Below the pieces are notes generated by a model. That model ran no database searches. It was not told where the DNA came from and saw only the letters and a program-made list of their open reading frames with translations. A program made the translations under genes and the position numbers. From Rostrohypoxylon terebratum (taxonomy: Eukaryota > Ascomycota > Sordariomycetes > Xylariales > Hypoxylaceae), in assembly GCA_022497145.1 (NCBI GenBank), contig MU385859.1:1-64000 (forward strand): a DNA stretch of 64,000 nt. Direction: 5' to 3'. This document shows positions 23,642 through 35,300 of this stretch, one piece after another. Position 1 is the first letter of the stretch. Every line of letters starts with the position of its first letter.

Positions 23642-24988
23642 TCACACCTCGCCAGCCCAGCCTCTGTTTCTCAACGTCTCTTGCAGGCTTTCTTCCGACC
23701 AGTCGGGGATCTGAATATGAACGTTCTGCTCTCTATTAGGGAACCTTGGCTTCCATGATGACCGAGCTTTATTGGAAACGTTTTTGCTACTTGGGGTGAG
23801 AGAGGTAGCCGTCGAGGACATCTTCATCACCCTTTCTTTCAGGCCTTGCATCAGTGGCTGTAGCATCGGGAGGCACGCGCATACAGTGCCCAAGCACGGC
23901 TCAGCTGCTGCCCATACTAGTGGAAACGACGAAATCCCTGTGAGGTTATTTATTAGGGTTTTTTACACGAAAAGTGCCAGGTCCAGTATCACGGAGTACT
24001 CACAAGTTATATCTTCTTTGTCGTAGATGACTTTTTTGGCCCCGAGGAAACGGACTAGGCTGAGGACACACGTCCTTGGGTTTGCACATATGTTAGCACT
24101 AAGTTTTAGTATCGGTGTGTATGGAAGAAACCTACAGGCCACCAAGAGCGAAGATAAGGACGAGCTCAATCTTCCTAGACATTGGCATCTGTAACCTGGC
24201 AATTGCTGGTAGTGGCAATATGAGAATCAAGAAGTCCATTACGACGTCCGAAATTGAGCCAACCATGTATAGCGACACGGTGTCTAAGCAATGTCCTGGC
24301 AAGGAAACATCCCAAGATTTGGCGATCGGTGTGCATTCCAATGCGTGGGCAATTGTTACGCCGATCATCCAGATGATGACAAGGGCGATTAGGAACCACG
24401 CGATAAACCTAACATACCGAAGGATGCCGAAGACGCGCTGGTAGAAGAATAAGATAGAGAGCTTGACGAGGGAACTAGAGATGGCCCAGAGGATTTGAAT
24501 GGTGAAGAATATCTAGATGACGGGATATCAGACTGTGGCATATGATCATAGGTATCAAGCTGGACGGACCTCGCCACCCTCTCGGAGAGCGGGTTTCGAC
24601 ACAAGCTGTTGATGCCTCCCCAGGCCATCTTTCGTCGCTATGCAATTCTCGCATTAGTCTTGTGCTGATGTGAAGTGCTTGGATATTCATAACATCCGAC
24701 ATACAGTATGCGACGACGACAGCATCTGCAACGGCGACGGGCTTTGATGAGCCGTAACTTGTAAGTAAAATTTGTCGACACGTCATCTCCCCGGATTGCC
24801 AGACTTACTAGGGCTGCTAGGATGAGCCAATCGTCAGGACCAATATTGGCTCGTGCCAGCGAGCGGCATTTGAACCGGAGAATGACCGCAATGATAGCAA
24901 GCACACTAAACAAGACAACGGGGCCGATGACGGTGCCTTGCTTGTTCTCATAAACCCAAGCCGGGAGTGGCGCCGCAGTGTCCGACAT
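23642..24988 (-). CDS. Pth11/fungal rhodopsin-like seven-helix membrane protein 2
   Basis: Second member of the fungal rhodopsin/Pth11-like family in the cluster. Six exons (24988-24809, 24741-24705, 24628-24570, 24512-24136, 24074-24004, 23937-23642) give 339 aa. Helix 1 is followed by GPDDWLILAAL, YGLGRHQQL, KLSILFFYQRVFG, a Cys-containing loop (LECTPIAKSWD, PGHCLD), DFLILILPLPAIARLQMP and, in the last helix, PLVWAAAEPCLGTVCACLP, which is typical of the family. The tail is polar and Ser-rich. Exon 3 ends at a GTCCGT donor, the same unusual hexamer as in P450 1. It is only distantly similar to the protein at 17892-19385, so the two are family members rather than a fresh duplication. Confidence 0.82.
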
Positions 24989-25482
24989 GGCAGTAGCGCA
25001 AGAGCGGGAACTTGCGGAAATGAGGTATAGATGCAGGTGACCTCGGAGTCGCTGCCATGGCTCAAAACATATTCCTTTTATTTATTATGTACAGAGTTAC
25101 CGCCGATCAACCGCGTATAGAAGCACCCAAGGGCTGGAGTACTTAGGTAGAGTAAGACCTATTTTTGTGTGTCGTAGCTTTCAACCCCCACCACGGTAGG
25201 GCTACTAGGCAGAGATGCCGACCAGATCTCCGGGATAACTTCCAGGTTTGGATGAGACAGGTAGATCGCCGACTCAAGCTTTTGGGCACCCTCCGCACGG
25301 AGAGTGTGGTAGTACTAGAGGATCAGCTCCGAGATATTGCTGCGCCTTGCAGCTGGCACTACCTTTACAAGTGGAGGAAGTACGTAAGTGTCTCGGTATA
25401 TACTGCCTTGTTCCCGCGTCGCATTCATGCGTAGATACCTAGTTGTCTAGCTATTGGACACCCTACGACCGTACGTACTTCT
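24989..25482. other. intergenic
   Basis: About 490 nt upstream of the Pth11-like 2 start and downstream of the methyltransferase stop. It should contain the Pth11-like promoter. I see no gene. Confidence 0.45.
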
Positions 25483-26476
25483 CTAACACTCCACCTGACT
25501 CACAACGTAACGCACCATTCTGGCATCTTTGCCGTAAGCGTTTGGTTTTGAGGTGGCGACTCCCACGACCTGCAAGTCGACTTTCCAGCGCGTAGCCGTC
25601 CTTTCTCCCACCTTGTCCCACAACGACTGGAACGTCATCTTATCATGTAGGAAAGCACCAAAAAACCCTGTCTTTCCAGGCTTACAGCTACCCATATGTG
25701 ACCCGAATAGCACGGCTGGATGATTCGCACTGAGGTCGTCTCGAAAAAAATGCACGATGCGCTCACAGATGACGAGCTGTGATTCCCAACTGAATAGGTG
25801 AAAGAAGTTGGATGCGTGGGCAATGCTGATTTTCCCCTCGAAAGTGCGGGATAGCTCACTAGCCGCGTACTCTTCGTCCAGGAGCAGTAGATCTCCTATC
25901 ACAAGAGTAGCCTTGAGTGTTTCGCGGTCGCGGAATTGCTTGTATCCTAACTCGACGAACTCAGCGTGCAGGTCGGTTCCGTACAGGCGCGTAGAGTCGA
26001 CACCTTCGAAGACTAGGCGCCGGATCGTTTGGAATATGAAACCGCCGACTTCCAGGAACGTGTCTTGCGAGTCGGGCGCCCTCAGCCGCTCGATAGCCTT
26101 TTGCATCTCCGGGACGTCGTCGCCGAATTCGGGGAGTTGCAAATAGGTGAAGTAACCGATGCAGGGGTACTTGGCGAGGCCCCAAGCTTCGTCCCGCTAT
26201 ATAGGGAGATGATTAGAAATGGGGAGATCTGAGGATAGTGGTCATCTATTGGTAGAGAAGATTCATCTATCTTACAATCTTGAAAATTTCCGCTTCAACT
26301 TCGTTCGGCGGGATTTTGCTATACGCTTCTAGAAGCTCACGAAACCGACCGTATCCCCACGGAATCTTATCCACGTACATCTCATTTCGCCATGATTCGA
26401 GGTTCTCGACGCCGAGCTGCTTTTCCGTTTCTGTTCCCCATTTACCGTCTTTAGTGGTGCTAGCAGTGCTTGCCAT
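25483..26476 (-). CDS. SAM-dependent methyltransferase, AusD/Trt5-like
   Basis: Two exons (26476-26276, 26196-25483) give 304 aa, the usual size of the AusD/Trt5/AdrK family, whose studied members methyl-esterify a carboxyl group in fungal meroterpenoid pathways. Family marks I recognise are the N-terminal WRNEMYVDKIPWGYGRFRELL segment, EAEIFKIVRDEAW spanning the splice, and KYPCIGYFTYL. The SAM loop reads LEVGGFIFQTIRRL; relatives usually have a Gly/Cys-rich LDLGCxxGQ-type loop, so the nucleotide-binding turn is unusual here. In this cluster it could methylate a carboxyl produced by a P450. Start codon MASTAST is the first ATG of the open frame. The family call is fairly firm; the substrate is inference. 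Confidence 0.8.
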
Positions 26477-26761
26477 ATCAGGATACGTTAGGCAACGCTT
26501 CCTAATCTATTACTCCCGGGCCGTCTGTGAAAGACGAGAGGAACGAGGCTCCGAAGTTGGGAAGTTTGTGTATACCTACCCACCTACTAAAATAAGCATT
26601 TCACATACTCAGTGTGATGTAACGTGAAGTGAATTTCGCATATCATCTAAAACACCGATTGATCATTTCTGATGACGAACACAACATATATTCAAGAAAC
26701 ACATGTCACCCCCACACCTTGCCTTCCGCCGTTACACTGAGCCATTACTTTATCCAAGTAC

Positions 26762-28300
26762 TTAATTTCTCAGATAAACCTCCAACAATCCCAGCGGACC
26801 AGCTGCATGTACCTTACGGATCTCATATCGTGCGTCCGCTTGTCGCAGCAACGCCTCAAACTCCGTCTTAGTGCGCTGTTTCGCTCCGCAGTTAAGTAAG
26901 ACGATCATATCAATCTGTCGAATATCCCGTTCCTGCAGCCGTGGCCAGTCCTCTCCAGGCTCGGGTAGGATGATATCATTGATCAACAGCGGCGTAGCTG
27001 GTCCAGATGACTCTAGTCCAGGAACAAGAGACCGGAATATGGTCACGACGTCTCTATCGCACCAATTGTGTGTGCATTGGCGGATGAGGTACGCTGCTGC
27101 GGGGTCGCCCTCCCGCGACGGCTGTGGCTCGAAGAAGCTGTGTTGCGTGAAAGTGATGCGTCCCCTAACATCGTCTGTTAGGAGTGCGCGGCCTTCAGCA
27201 AGCATATTGGCTGAGCCATCTTGCACCACAAAGCTGAGGTGTGGGAACACCTGAAACGAAGAATGAGGTCAGATGCATAACTTTTAGAAAGAATAAAAAT
27301 GAACTACTGGATAGTAACGTTGGAAAGTGCTTACTCGAGCTAGAGACATCGATATATGGCCACTTCCACCGCCAACATCGATAACTGTACCTGTGAGCTC
27401 TCCCCAGGAGAAGCAGTCCCGCAACTCTGTGATGTGGAGGTCCACTACCGATCCATTAGTTACCTTGACCAGTGTTTATTAGGTATGTAGATGTAAAGCA
27501 AAGAATCTTACTTTTTGCCACTCCGGCCATAGCTTTTGCAAAGCGCGCAGCTTTATCCGGATATTTGGCATAATATTGATAGAGCGAAAGCCCGTGGGTT
27601 GTATGGAAGGGACAATGAGTACTGTCTGCTTCGGAAGGACACTTCCTGAGACTGTCGCTTGTCTCCGCAATGGCTTTCAGCATCTCGTCGTATCTTTTCC
27701 CACAAGTTAACGTTCAAAACCGTCCGATTTTATGAAAAACACTATTAGCTGGTAGGCTGGATTATCAGGCACCTACGTGTAATGTACGGCGCTCCGCACC
27801 TCCTCATCTTCCAGCAAGACAAGAGAAGTCGTGCTATGTGACACATAGCCCGGTCGTTTCTCCTGGAATATACGATGCGTTATCAACATACGCACTACGC
27901 GACTCACCCGATCCAAGTCCAGGCTCGCCTTTTCCGCTAAATCCACCATCGAAATCTCTCCATCCGGCGGCACGAGAGTGAAGAAATGGAATTCTAGAGC
28001 AATTTGAAAGGCCATGATGTCATATCCCATGCCTATACATGACCGCAGATACCTCCTTGGGCCTTCGACTAGCCGCTGGAGATCTTCTAAAGACGTTCGC
28101 AGGCTGGTCTGGAGCTCTAGGTATTCGTCCGTAGCAGGGGGCTCGCTTGACCTAGGAGAAAACGTAGGTTCGGCGAGATTGTTAGATTGGAGGTACCCGG
28201 TGAAGGTTTTGGTCTGCTCGAGGATTTTCTCCGCAAGGGCAAGTAAAGAGGTGCCACTGCGAGCAGTGCTCTCATTTTTCTGAGTTTCGTTATTCTCCAT
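26762..28300 (-). CDS. O-methyltransferase (caffeate/sterigmatocystin OMT type) 2
   Basis: Four exons (28300-27777, 27693-27512, 27444-27335, 27250-26762) give 434 aa. Same architecture as the OMT at 9579-11182: helical dimerisation region, motif I VIDVGGGSGH, a His in RQCTHNWCDRD, INDIILPEP, and the normal ending GPLGLLEVYL. The second exon is 182 nt, identical in length to the matching exon of OMT 1, and the motif-I exon is flanked by introns at matching places, so the genes share an ancestor. OMT 1 has one extra C-terminal intron and a short first exon. Probably methylates a second hydroxyl of the product. It marks the last clear biosynthetic gene on this side of the cluster. Confidence 0.9.
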
Positions 28301-29138
28301 GGCGGTGTTGTTCTGGATCAGGTTGAAACTTGAACCACATATGTGCTCCCAGTTCCTTGATCAACGGCTAACAGCGACTTTTATAAACTCTTTGGTGCGA
28401 CTAAGTGCAGAAGTGGTGCTGGAGCGATAAACCTGCCGGCTACCTATCCCACCTCTCATCCTGTAATAGCTGTACCACGCCGGATCAGGCCCGTTAGGTA
28501 GGATTTGATGCATTGCTCGGGGTATGAGCTTATGGAGCCTCGTCTCTGTCAACGTGCATATATGAGGGGTAATCATGTGGCAACCGTCGACATAGGGACC
28601 ACCCTAATAGGTTGATTTATAATACTAGGTATGTTAGAAAATAAGATAATCACCATAAAATGGTTACCTTTATTAAACTTCAGGCCGTTGTTAGCGCGGC
28701 GGCGTGGACTGGTGATGTGTACCTTCTTACGGGACCAGCGCTCCGGCGTTCGCCCCCCAACCCCCCTTTTCAACTCCGGAGCCGGATGCTTCTCTGCTAT
28801 AAGGTTACACGACCTGAACCCGGGGCGGCCCGGCACAGCGGCTGCGGAAGATTTGTTCCTGCCAGAAAGATTTTTACGGCTATTTGACCGAAAACTAGGC
28901 ATTGAACAAACATAGAATCTCAGTCATACAACTACCTAGTAGCAATGCAGCTATCGGTCCACTAGGTAGGGCTCCTCAAGATTTTCGTATTATATATAAG
29001 CAAGCAATAAGTATCTTTCAAGGTAATTCCAAAAATCGAAGAATACATAATAGGGCATGTTCCAAGTGTTATTTATAAAGCGCAGTATCGAAATATAAAA
29101 GTCGTTAATTGATGTCGACACGACACTGGCTCCTTCTA
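28301..29138. other. intergenic; right border of the cluster
   Basis: About 840 nt with a G+C-rich island (roughly 28680-28870, including long C runs near 28755) inside AT-rich DNA. Short overlapping frames occur on both strands there, but none looks coding. It could be a repeat remnant. It separates the biosynthetic genes from the BTB gene. Confidence 0.4.
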
Positions 29139-29861
29139 TTAATTAGACTGGTCGCCCATACAAGCAGCGAGGTTGAAAGAAATCTTTGTCTTAATAACTA
29201 CTGCTCGTAAGACGGGGTCCTGCTCAAATTCCACGCCGCCGCCCTCTCGAGCTCGTGCCTTTTCACATGCTTGGCCACATTTGTCCCTGTCTCCACGATG
29301 GACGAATATGCCTCGCGGGCAAACATAAACTTGTTCTGTATCCCAAGCAGTTTTGATGTCTACCCGGTTATTCGCAGTCGTCGTCCTAGCAAGGCATTCG
29401 ATTCCCTGGGCGTCAACATCGGGGATTTGGATTGCTGATGTCTGGATCTGGACAACATCCAAATATTGTTCGTGTTCAATCCACTCTTCTAATTTCGAAA
29501 TGCCGAAATATCGGGCCCCACCCAGCAAGGAAATATACTTGGCATGATCGAATGTCAGTGTGCTAGCATCGAAGAAAACGGGGAAGTTGTTGCTGCGAAG
29601 GTAGCGTAAGATGTGTTCGAAGATGTCCGGGTCGGCATCGATAAAGTATGCTCCATCCTCATCGGCATCATTCCACCGGCCGGAAAGACGGGCCCGAAAA
29701 TAGGCACTCTCACTTATAAGGGTATCGCGGAATGCGGTAAACCGACGCTCGCCGACCTGAAGTGTCACCCGGGAACTTTCATTGGCGGTGAAGGGGCTGA
29801 AGGCTGTGTCTAGCAACCCGTCATGTGAGCTTTCGACCATGCTATTAGTTGTGGTTAGCAT
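29139..29861 (-). CDS. BTB/POZ domain protein (KCTD-like)
   Basis: Single exon, 240 aa. The BTB/T1-type fold spans about residues 30-125: SRVTLQVGERRFTAFRDTL, ESAYFRARLSGRW, then FIDADPDIFEHILRYLRSNNFP and the GGARYFGI segment. Such proteins assemble as oligomers and often act as adaptors for cullin-3 ubiquitin ligases; fungal members of this short type are mostly uncharacterised. The C-terminal part contains two Cys (VYVCPRG and KCGQACE) but no domain I can name. It stands alone between two long non-coding stretches. A second in-frame Met seven codons downstream is an alternative start. Confidence 0.85.
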   Translation of the reverse strand: MLTTTNSMVESSHDGLLDTAFSPFTANESSRVTLQVGERRFTAFRDTLISESAYFRARLSGRWNDADEDGAYFIDADPDIFEHILRYLRSNNFPVFFDASTLTFDHAKYISLLGGARYFGISKLEEWIEHEQYLDVVQIQTSAIQIPDVDAQGIECLARTTTANNRVDIKTAWDTEQVYVCPRGIFVHRGDRDKCGQACEKARAREGGGVEFEQDPVLRAVVIKTKISFNLAACMGDQSN

Positions 29862-30775
29862 AGTGGTGGTAAATCAAGATTTCAGGCGGATGAGAAAAGG
29901 TTAACGCGCACGATTGAAATGGGACGAGAAAGGGAAGATAATAAGTCCAACCACACGCGGGGAGGCTATGATAGATTTATCGTCAGAGAAATATGCCTAG
30001 ATTAGTTGCTTTGAGGCGATGCAAAATAGTTTCAGTAGAACGGCCAGGCAAGAAAACAGGGTACCCATGGATGCGAATCCTGTCCAAGCTCCAACACTCC
30101 GATGTCATCTGTCATGGCGCGCCGCGCGGTATGCTGTGATAGCAAACGACAAATTGGGTATGTCGAATTATGTACCTAAGTTGCTTAGTTTATGAGATAT
30201 GATATATGTTCCCGTCCGCGCACTCTGAGAGGCGAAGTCAATTGTCGTATGAAACTGCAATGTACCAACATTTGCCAATACTCCACCTTCTACTGCAAGC
30301 TCCCGTGGGCCATAGCCTTCTCGTCTAGGTACTTCTAGAGCTCCTAAGCGTTTGAGATGAGGTCAAATAGGTACCTATGAAAACACCTTCAAACGCTTGT
30401 CTTCTCAAACGCGCATTTCGGAATCCCGGTCAAAACTACCGCCCGATCATCAGTTATCGTTGAAAGCTGTTGGCACTGTTGGTCGGATAACAGGTTATTG
30501 CATCACCAACACAGCTGAACACGTTGGTATTGGGCGCCTACGCATGTATATTGTACTTACCTAGGCTCTGAAAGATATCAGACCGGCTAAGGACTTCAGA
30601 GCCACTGGAAACTGAATTTGACATCCATGTCCGATATTAAAGCCCTACTATCCCTTGACACAACGTGATCTAATAGGAGTAACATATCTCGGAAATTTGA
30701 GCCCCCTCACTATAAGTGGTATGTGAAGTTCAACTTCAAAGATTCCAAGCCTCTCACTGTTAGTGATCACCTTAT
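29862..30775. other. intergenic
   Basis: About 910 nt of non-coding DNA upstream of the BTB gene and downstream of the dehydrogenase. I see no gene, RNA or repeat that I can support beyond isolated AGGTACCTA units. Confidence 0.45.
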
Positions 30776-31763
30776 CTATACATCAGAGTGGTTGTCGAGA
30801 TCCGTGCTGTTGATAACCTCCTTCCAATCTTCTAGTAAACTCAAAGTTTCTTCACATTTTCCCTTCAGTGTCTCATAGCAATCCGTACCGAGTGGGAATC
30901 TAAACGGCACCTCCTTGCCTTCAGCACATCCTTCCTTTCGTACAAGATCCACGATGATCTTAACAGCTTTTTTGGTATCGCCTGGTTGCAGTCGATCATC
31001 TCGTGCGAGACTGTTGGCATGAGCCTCTGAACCTTTTTCGTAGTCGGCGATCTTGGATCGTTTGCTCCGCAGGTTCTCGGGCGACAGAAGCATTGTCCGG
31101 AATCTACCCGGCTCAATCAATAGAGTCTTGATACCGAATCCTTCCGTCTCGCGACTCAAGCTTTCAACTAAGCCTAGGTAGACGCACAATGTTAGCAATA
31201 TGATTTTATTTCTATGCGTGTATGATGTATCAAGTCTTTACCTTCAAGAGCGAACTTAGACCCTGCGTATGGTCCAGTAAAGGCATGTCCATGCCAGCCC
31301 GACAGGGAACTGATGAATACCATCGTGCCTGACCTCTTCTCCCGCAGATGAGGCAAGATCGCGCGGGTCACCTTGACAACACCAAAGACGTTCGTGTCAA
31401 ACTGTGCCAAAAGCTCGTCATGACTGTATATTCAAGTTAGCGAAATATACATTTTCAATGATTCATTACTATGCCTTACTCAACGTCTTCACATGCCCCT
31501 GTGGCGACGTAGCCCGCATTATTCACCACCACGTCAACCCTCCCATATATGGCAATGGCCTGGGCTACAGCGTCGTTTATGGCTTGCTGGGAATGAGTGA
31601 CATCCAGTTCCAAAGTAGCCGCGCCAGCCTGTTTGAGATGCGAGATCTTGCTCAGTGTTCGCGCAGTGGCAATGACAAGGTCGCCACGGGATAGAGCATC
31701 ATGTGTCAAGAGCTCTCCGAAACCAGAGGAGCAGCCAGTTATAAGCCACACAAGCTGGGTCAT
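30776..31763 (-). CDS. short-chain dehydrogenase/reductase (classical SDR)
   Basis: NAD(P)-dependent oxidoreductase. Three exons (31763-31480, 31423-31242, 31173-30776) give 287 aa. Cofactor motif TGCSSGFG lies at the N-terminus, then LDVTHSQQ, NNAGYV, FISSLSGWHG and the active-site YAGSK (Tyr-x-x-x-Lys). The FG in the cofactor motif and the EPGRFRT segment are typical of the fungal SDR group often annotated as oxidoreductases near secondary-metabolite genes. The BTB gene and nearly 1 kb of non-coding DNA separate it from the cluster, so a role in the same pathway is possible but not shown. The substrate is unknown. Confidence 0.9.
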
Positions 31764-32397
31764 GTTGAGATAGAAAGAAACTCGAGTTATTGGTGCTGGT
31801 GAGTATTTTTTGAGTGTCTAGGAAAGGGTGAGTATTGATGAGATAGACTGGAGTATTTGGACCCCTTTTATATTACCCCTATAGTTATTCCAATTATGAA
31901 TGCTAAAACTCCCCAGTCAACATCTGTGAGTCATTAACTCTTCGATTGAATTCGTTATACTAGTCCGCCTCATCGCCCCGAAGGCCCTTCATGCGACAAG
32001 TAGTGTGAAATACCGCTCACGTGGGAGGACTTAAAGGTGAACAAGGCAAGAGACCGCTAAAGTCCGTTTAAATCCACTGAAGTCCGCTGCGGACCACCCA
32101 CCATTCTCCCCGCTTGGCCCACTATAGGGTCCTGCGCCGGTGTAGCAGTAACTCGTGATGTTACATCTTGCAAGAGTCATACCTGGGGAAATACATTTCG
32201 GAGATAGGACTTAGACTAGACTTTTGCGTTAGTACAACATAACGAACCAAGCGGATTGAAGGCTGGGAAATTTTTGAAAATAAGCATTGGTATCTGATTA
32301 TATCGCTAAAAACGAGCTGCCGTCTTCTCTCCTTCGGAGACAGCATCATCTGCATGCAATGCCCTATACGCCTTGAAAATACAACGACCCCAGCACA
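31764..32397. other. intergenic between the SDR and MED13
   Basis: About 630 nt containing the SDR promoter and the 3' flank of MED13. A short direct repeat of GTCCGTTTAAATCCACTGAA-like units (AGTCCG...AGTCCG) lies near 32060-32090. No gene seen. Confidence 0.4.
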
Positions 32398-35300
32398 TCA
32401 CATCAGCATATAGAGCGCCTTAACGGCTTTCTCCGCAGCGGCGATATGCCACGGTCGGATATCAGTCTCTTTATCAACCATCCCACGGGCTCTGGCCAAT
32501 GTCCCCAAACCTCGGTAATATGTGAGCATCTCCCTGAGCAGTGATTCATAAGCTCTCGGGTTGCCTTCGTTATGGACGATACTGACTTCCATGACAACGA
32601 GAGGATCCTCGACTCGGGACCCACCCCTTTTTACTAGGTAGCCACTAACCAGAGCAGGGTTGAGTTCTATTAATGAGCTTGAGTTGTTTAACCTGTGCGA
32701 CAGGACGGCGCCCCATGTTTGGTCGGTAATTTCTGTCAACGTAGCGTCACCGTCAGACTCTGGGTTGTTGTCAACCCCCGGAGTAGGTGCGCTTGTTCCC
32801 ATATTTTCCCGGATGGGAGTGGGCGGGTTACCGCTCTGCTCAGGCGACACCATAGATCCTTGAGGGGTCGAAACCGGTGTCGTGTAGAATACTGATAAAG
32901 AACTGCTGGACACCTTGACAATAGGAGGAAGCAGTTGCATGGATGGATCTGTATCCACCGAGATGAGCGTTAGGTTGATCTTTTGCTCCGACTGAGCGAA
33001 GGAAGACCAGAGCTCTATCTCGGCTTGCTCCATCGCGCCGCATTTTGCGATAATAACCCGCCAGTGTACCTTCCAGGCGGAGATGAAGTCGAGAGTCGCC
33101 ATCCAAATCCCTCTAGCTACCTCTGCGATTGGCCTCGACAGATTCTTCCCTTTTCTCCCAAGACAGTAAGACGCCGTCATTTGTTGGCTGCCCCTGTTGT
33201 CCGTCCAAGCAGCACTGACCCACCTCCCGTCTATACTCTGTGCATAAGCAATATGGAGACAGGCATTCTCATGTAGTAGAGATGCGGAAGGGTTTGTAGT
33301 TAACTTGAAATCAATCATCCGCGGTGGTGGTTGTTCCAGCATTAGGGCTGGCGATGGTGCAGTGCTACCAAATTGGATACACCTATCATACGTCTCCATT
33401 GCTAGTTTACAGAATTCAAAAGGAGACGGCATAGCTACTGAATTTGTAGATGCCACAAAGTCCTGAGGCACCAATTGCAGAGCCAAATCATTGACAACGG
33501 GTAGCTTTTTGGTAGACAGCAATTTTCTATAACCCTCGAAAATCTGGTTGAAAGCAGCGCAGCTTTCAACAATCGATCCCGCAGCATCAGGCGAATAAAC
33601 GAAGAAAATAACAAAATTGATCTCTTCAACGTTCATCGACGCCAGTGCTTGGCAGACCTTCGAGACACAATTTGTTAAGGAAGGTCTCGAAAAGGGTGAG
33701 GATTTGTTGCATGGAATGGTATCTTTCTCAACGGCGAAAGAAAATAGACCATTCTCTACGCCAGAGACCGTTGGTAGCCGATTGAAAGAGCCCAGTTTTA
33801 ATGATTCGTATATGCTACGCATTCTATCCGTGAAGACTAGCATATCGTCGAAGAGTCCGTCATGATCAGGGAAAATGCATATAGCGTTGATGTCTTTGTT
33901 TCCGGGCGATGGACTAAGCCCGAGACTCTCCCAGAATGTAACTGCAGAAGGCAAGACAGACAATTTGGATTCATAGCGCCGCAATTCGAAATGTGGTGAT
34001 GGGATCTGGAATAAATTGCTCGGTCTCATTTGATCGGCATTTGGTGGTCTAGGTTGCATCCTCGTAGGTTGACCAGGGAGCGGTACATCTTGGAGTTCGA
34101 TAAATGGGCGAAATTGACACTCAGTGGCAATTGATAAACAGGGGGGGAGGCTCAATTTGATGTCTTGGATTGATCTGCGCGTTAGACCGGCAAGCTGACG
34201 ACGTCGGTCAACCTTCGACCCTAATGGTTGAGATGTTGCATTAGTCAGGAAAGTAGAAGTGGCAAACTGATCTGTGAGAATTTGCGCAGCAATTATAAGT
34301 TGGTCATCTGGTAATGAATATTGGAGTATAGGGGGCTCGGGGTCAGCAAAATATTTTGTAAGTGGGAGATCTGCTTCGGATTTGCTGGTCTGGGGAAATT
34401 CATGTTGCGAGCTCACATCCACAGATTCAAGTTCCCTAAATGATGTAGCAAGAGACTCTCCATCGTCGTCGACCAACCGTCGTCTCACGCTGATAGATTT
34501 TATTGGAGATAAAGGCTCGTCACCGTCGTAGCTCGAGTCGTCTTGGTCTGATACGAGACTTATCTCGTCAGCATCTGAATGAGCTTCTTCGATATTAGAG
34601 GGGATGTTTGAAGGGCTTGCGCCGTTTGACACAGGGGCCTGAGTTCCCGGAGCACGGATTAAAAGTTGCCCAACCTTTCCGGGCAGTTCTTTTAAGCCTT
34701 TCCGCCCCTTCATGTGTCGTCGTAAGTAGTCTGTCGTCGGTGGCTCGTTGAGGCTGGGTGCTTTGACATCTCCAGGTCGTTCAAGCGAATATTCAAAACG
34801 CCCGCTTCCTTCATATTTGCTGTTCACTAGCGACAAGCAAGGCCCAAAATTGACCTTGTCAAAAATACTACTATGAGCCGACACTTTTATTCGAGAGTTC
34901 TTCTGGACAGCTTTATGGTTATCTAAGGACGCTCTGATCCTTTTATATACCGTGTCTGGATTGAATGGGCTCGCTGGTCGTTTCAAGCTTGCAACTTGAA
35001 ATTTATTGGACTCTAGTCCTGCCAAGCGTCGGGAGTCCTCTAGCGAGCTTCGAGCATGCCTAAGCTCAGGCTTCGTAAATGTTGGAGAAGGGGTTGCGTC
35101 AGGCAAATGAGTATCTGGAGGACCTGCTTTCATCTGTGACTCTTGTGTTGATGGCAAACCAACAGTGAGATCGAGGTTTGCATCAGTGTTTGAGAGACCA
35201 GGGAGGTCCAGTGAGCCCAAACCCATATCCCCCGGTTGTTCATCAAAGAAATTGAAATCGGCTTCGGTAATATCTGCATCTCCAAACATATCAGGACCTA

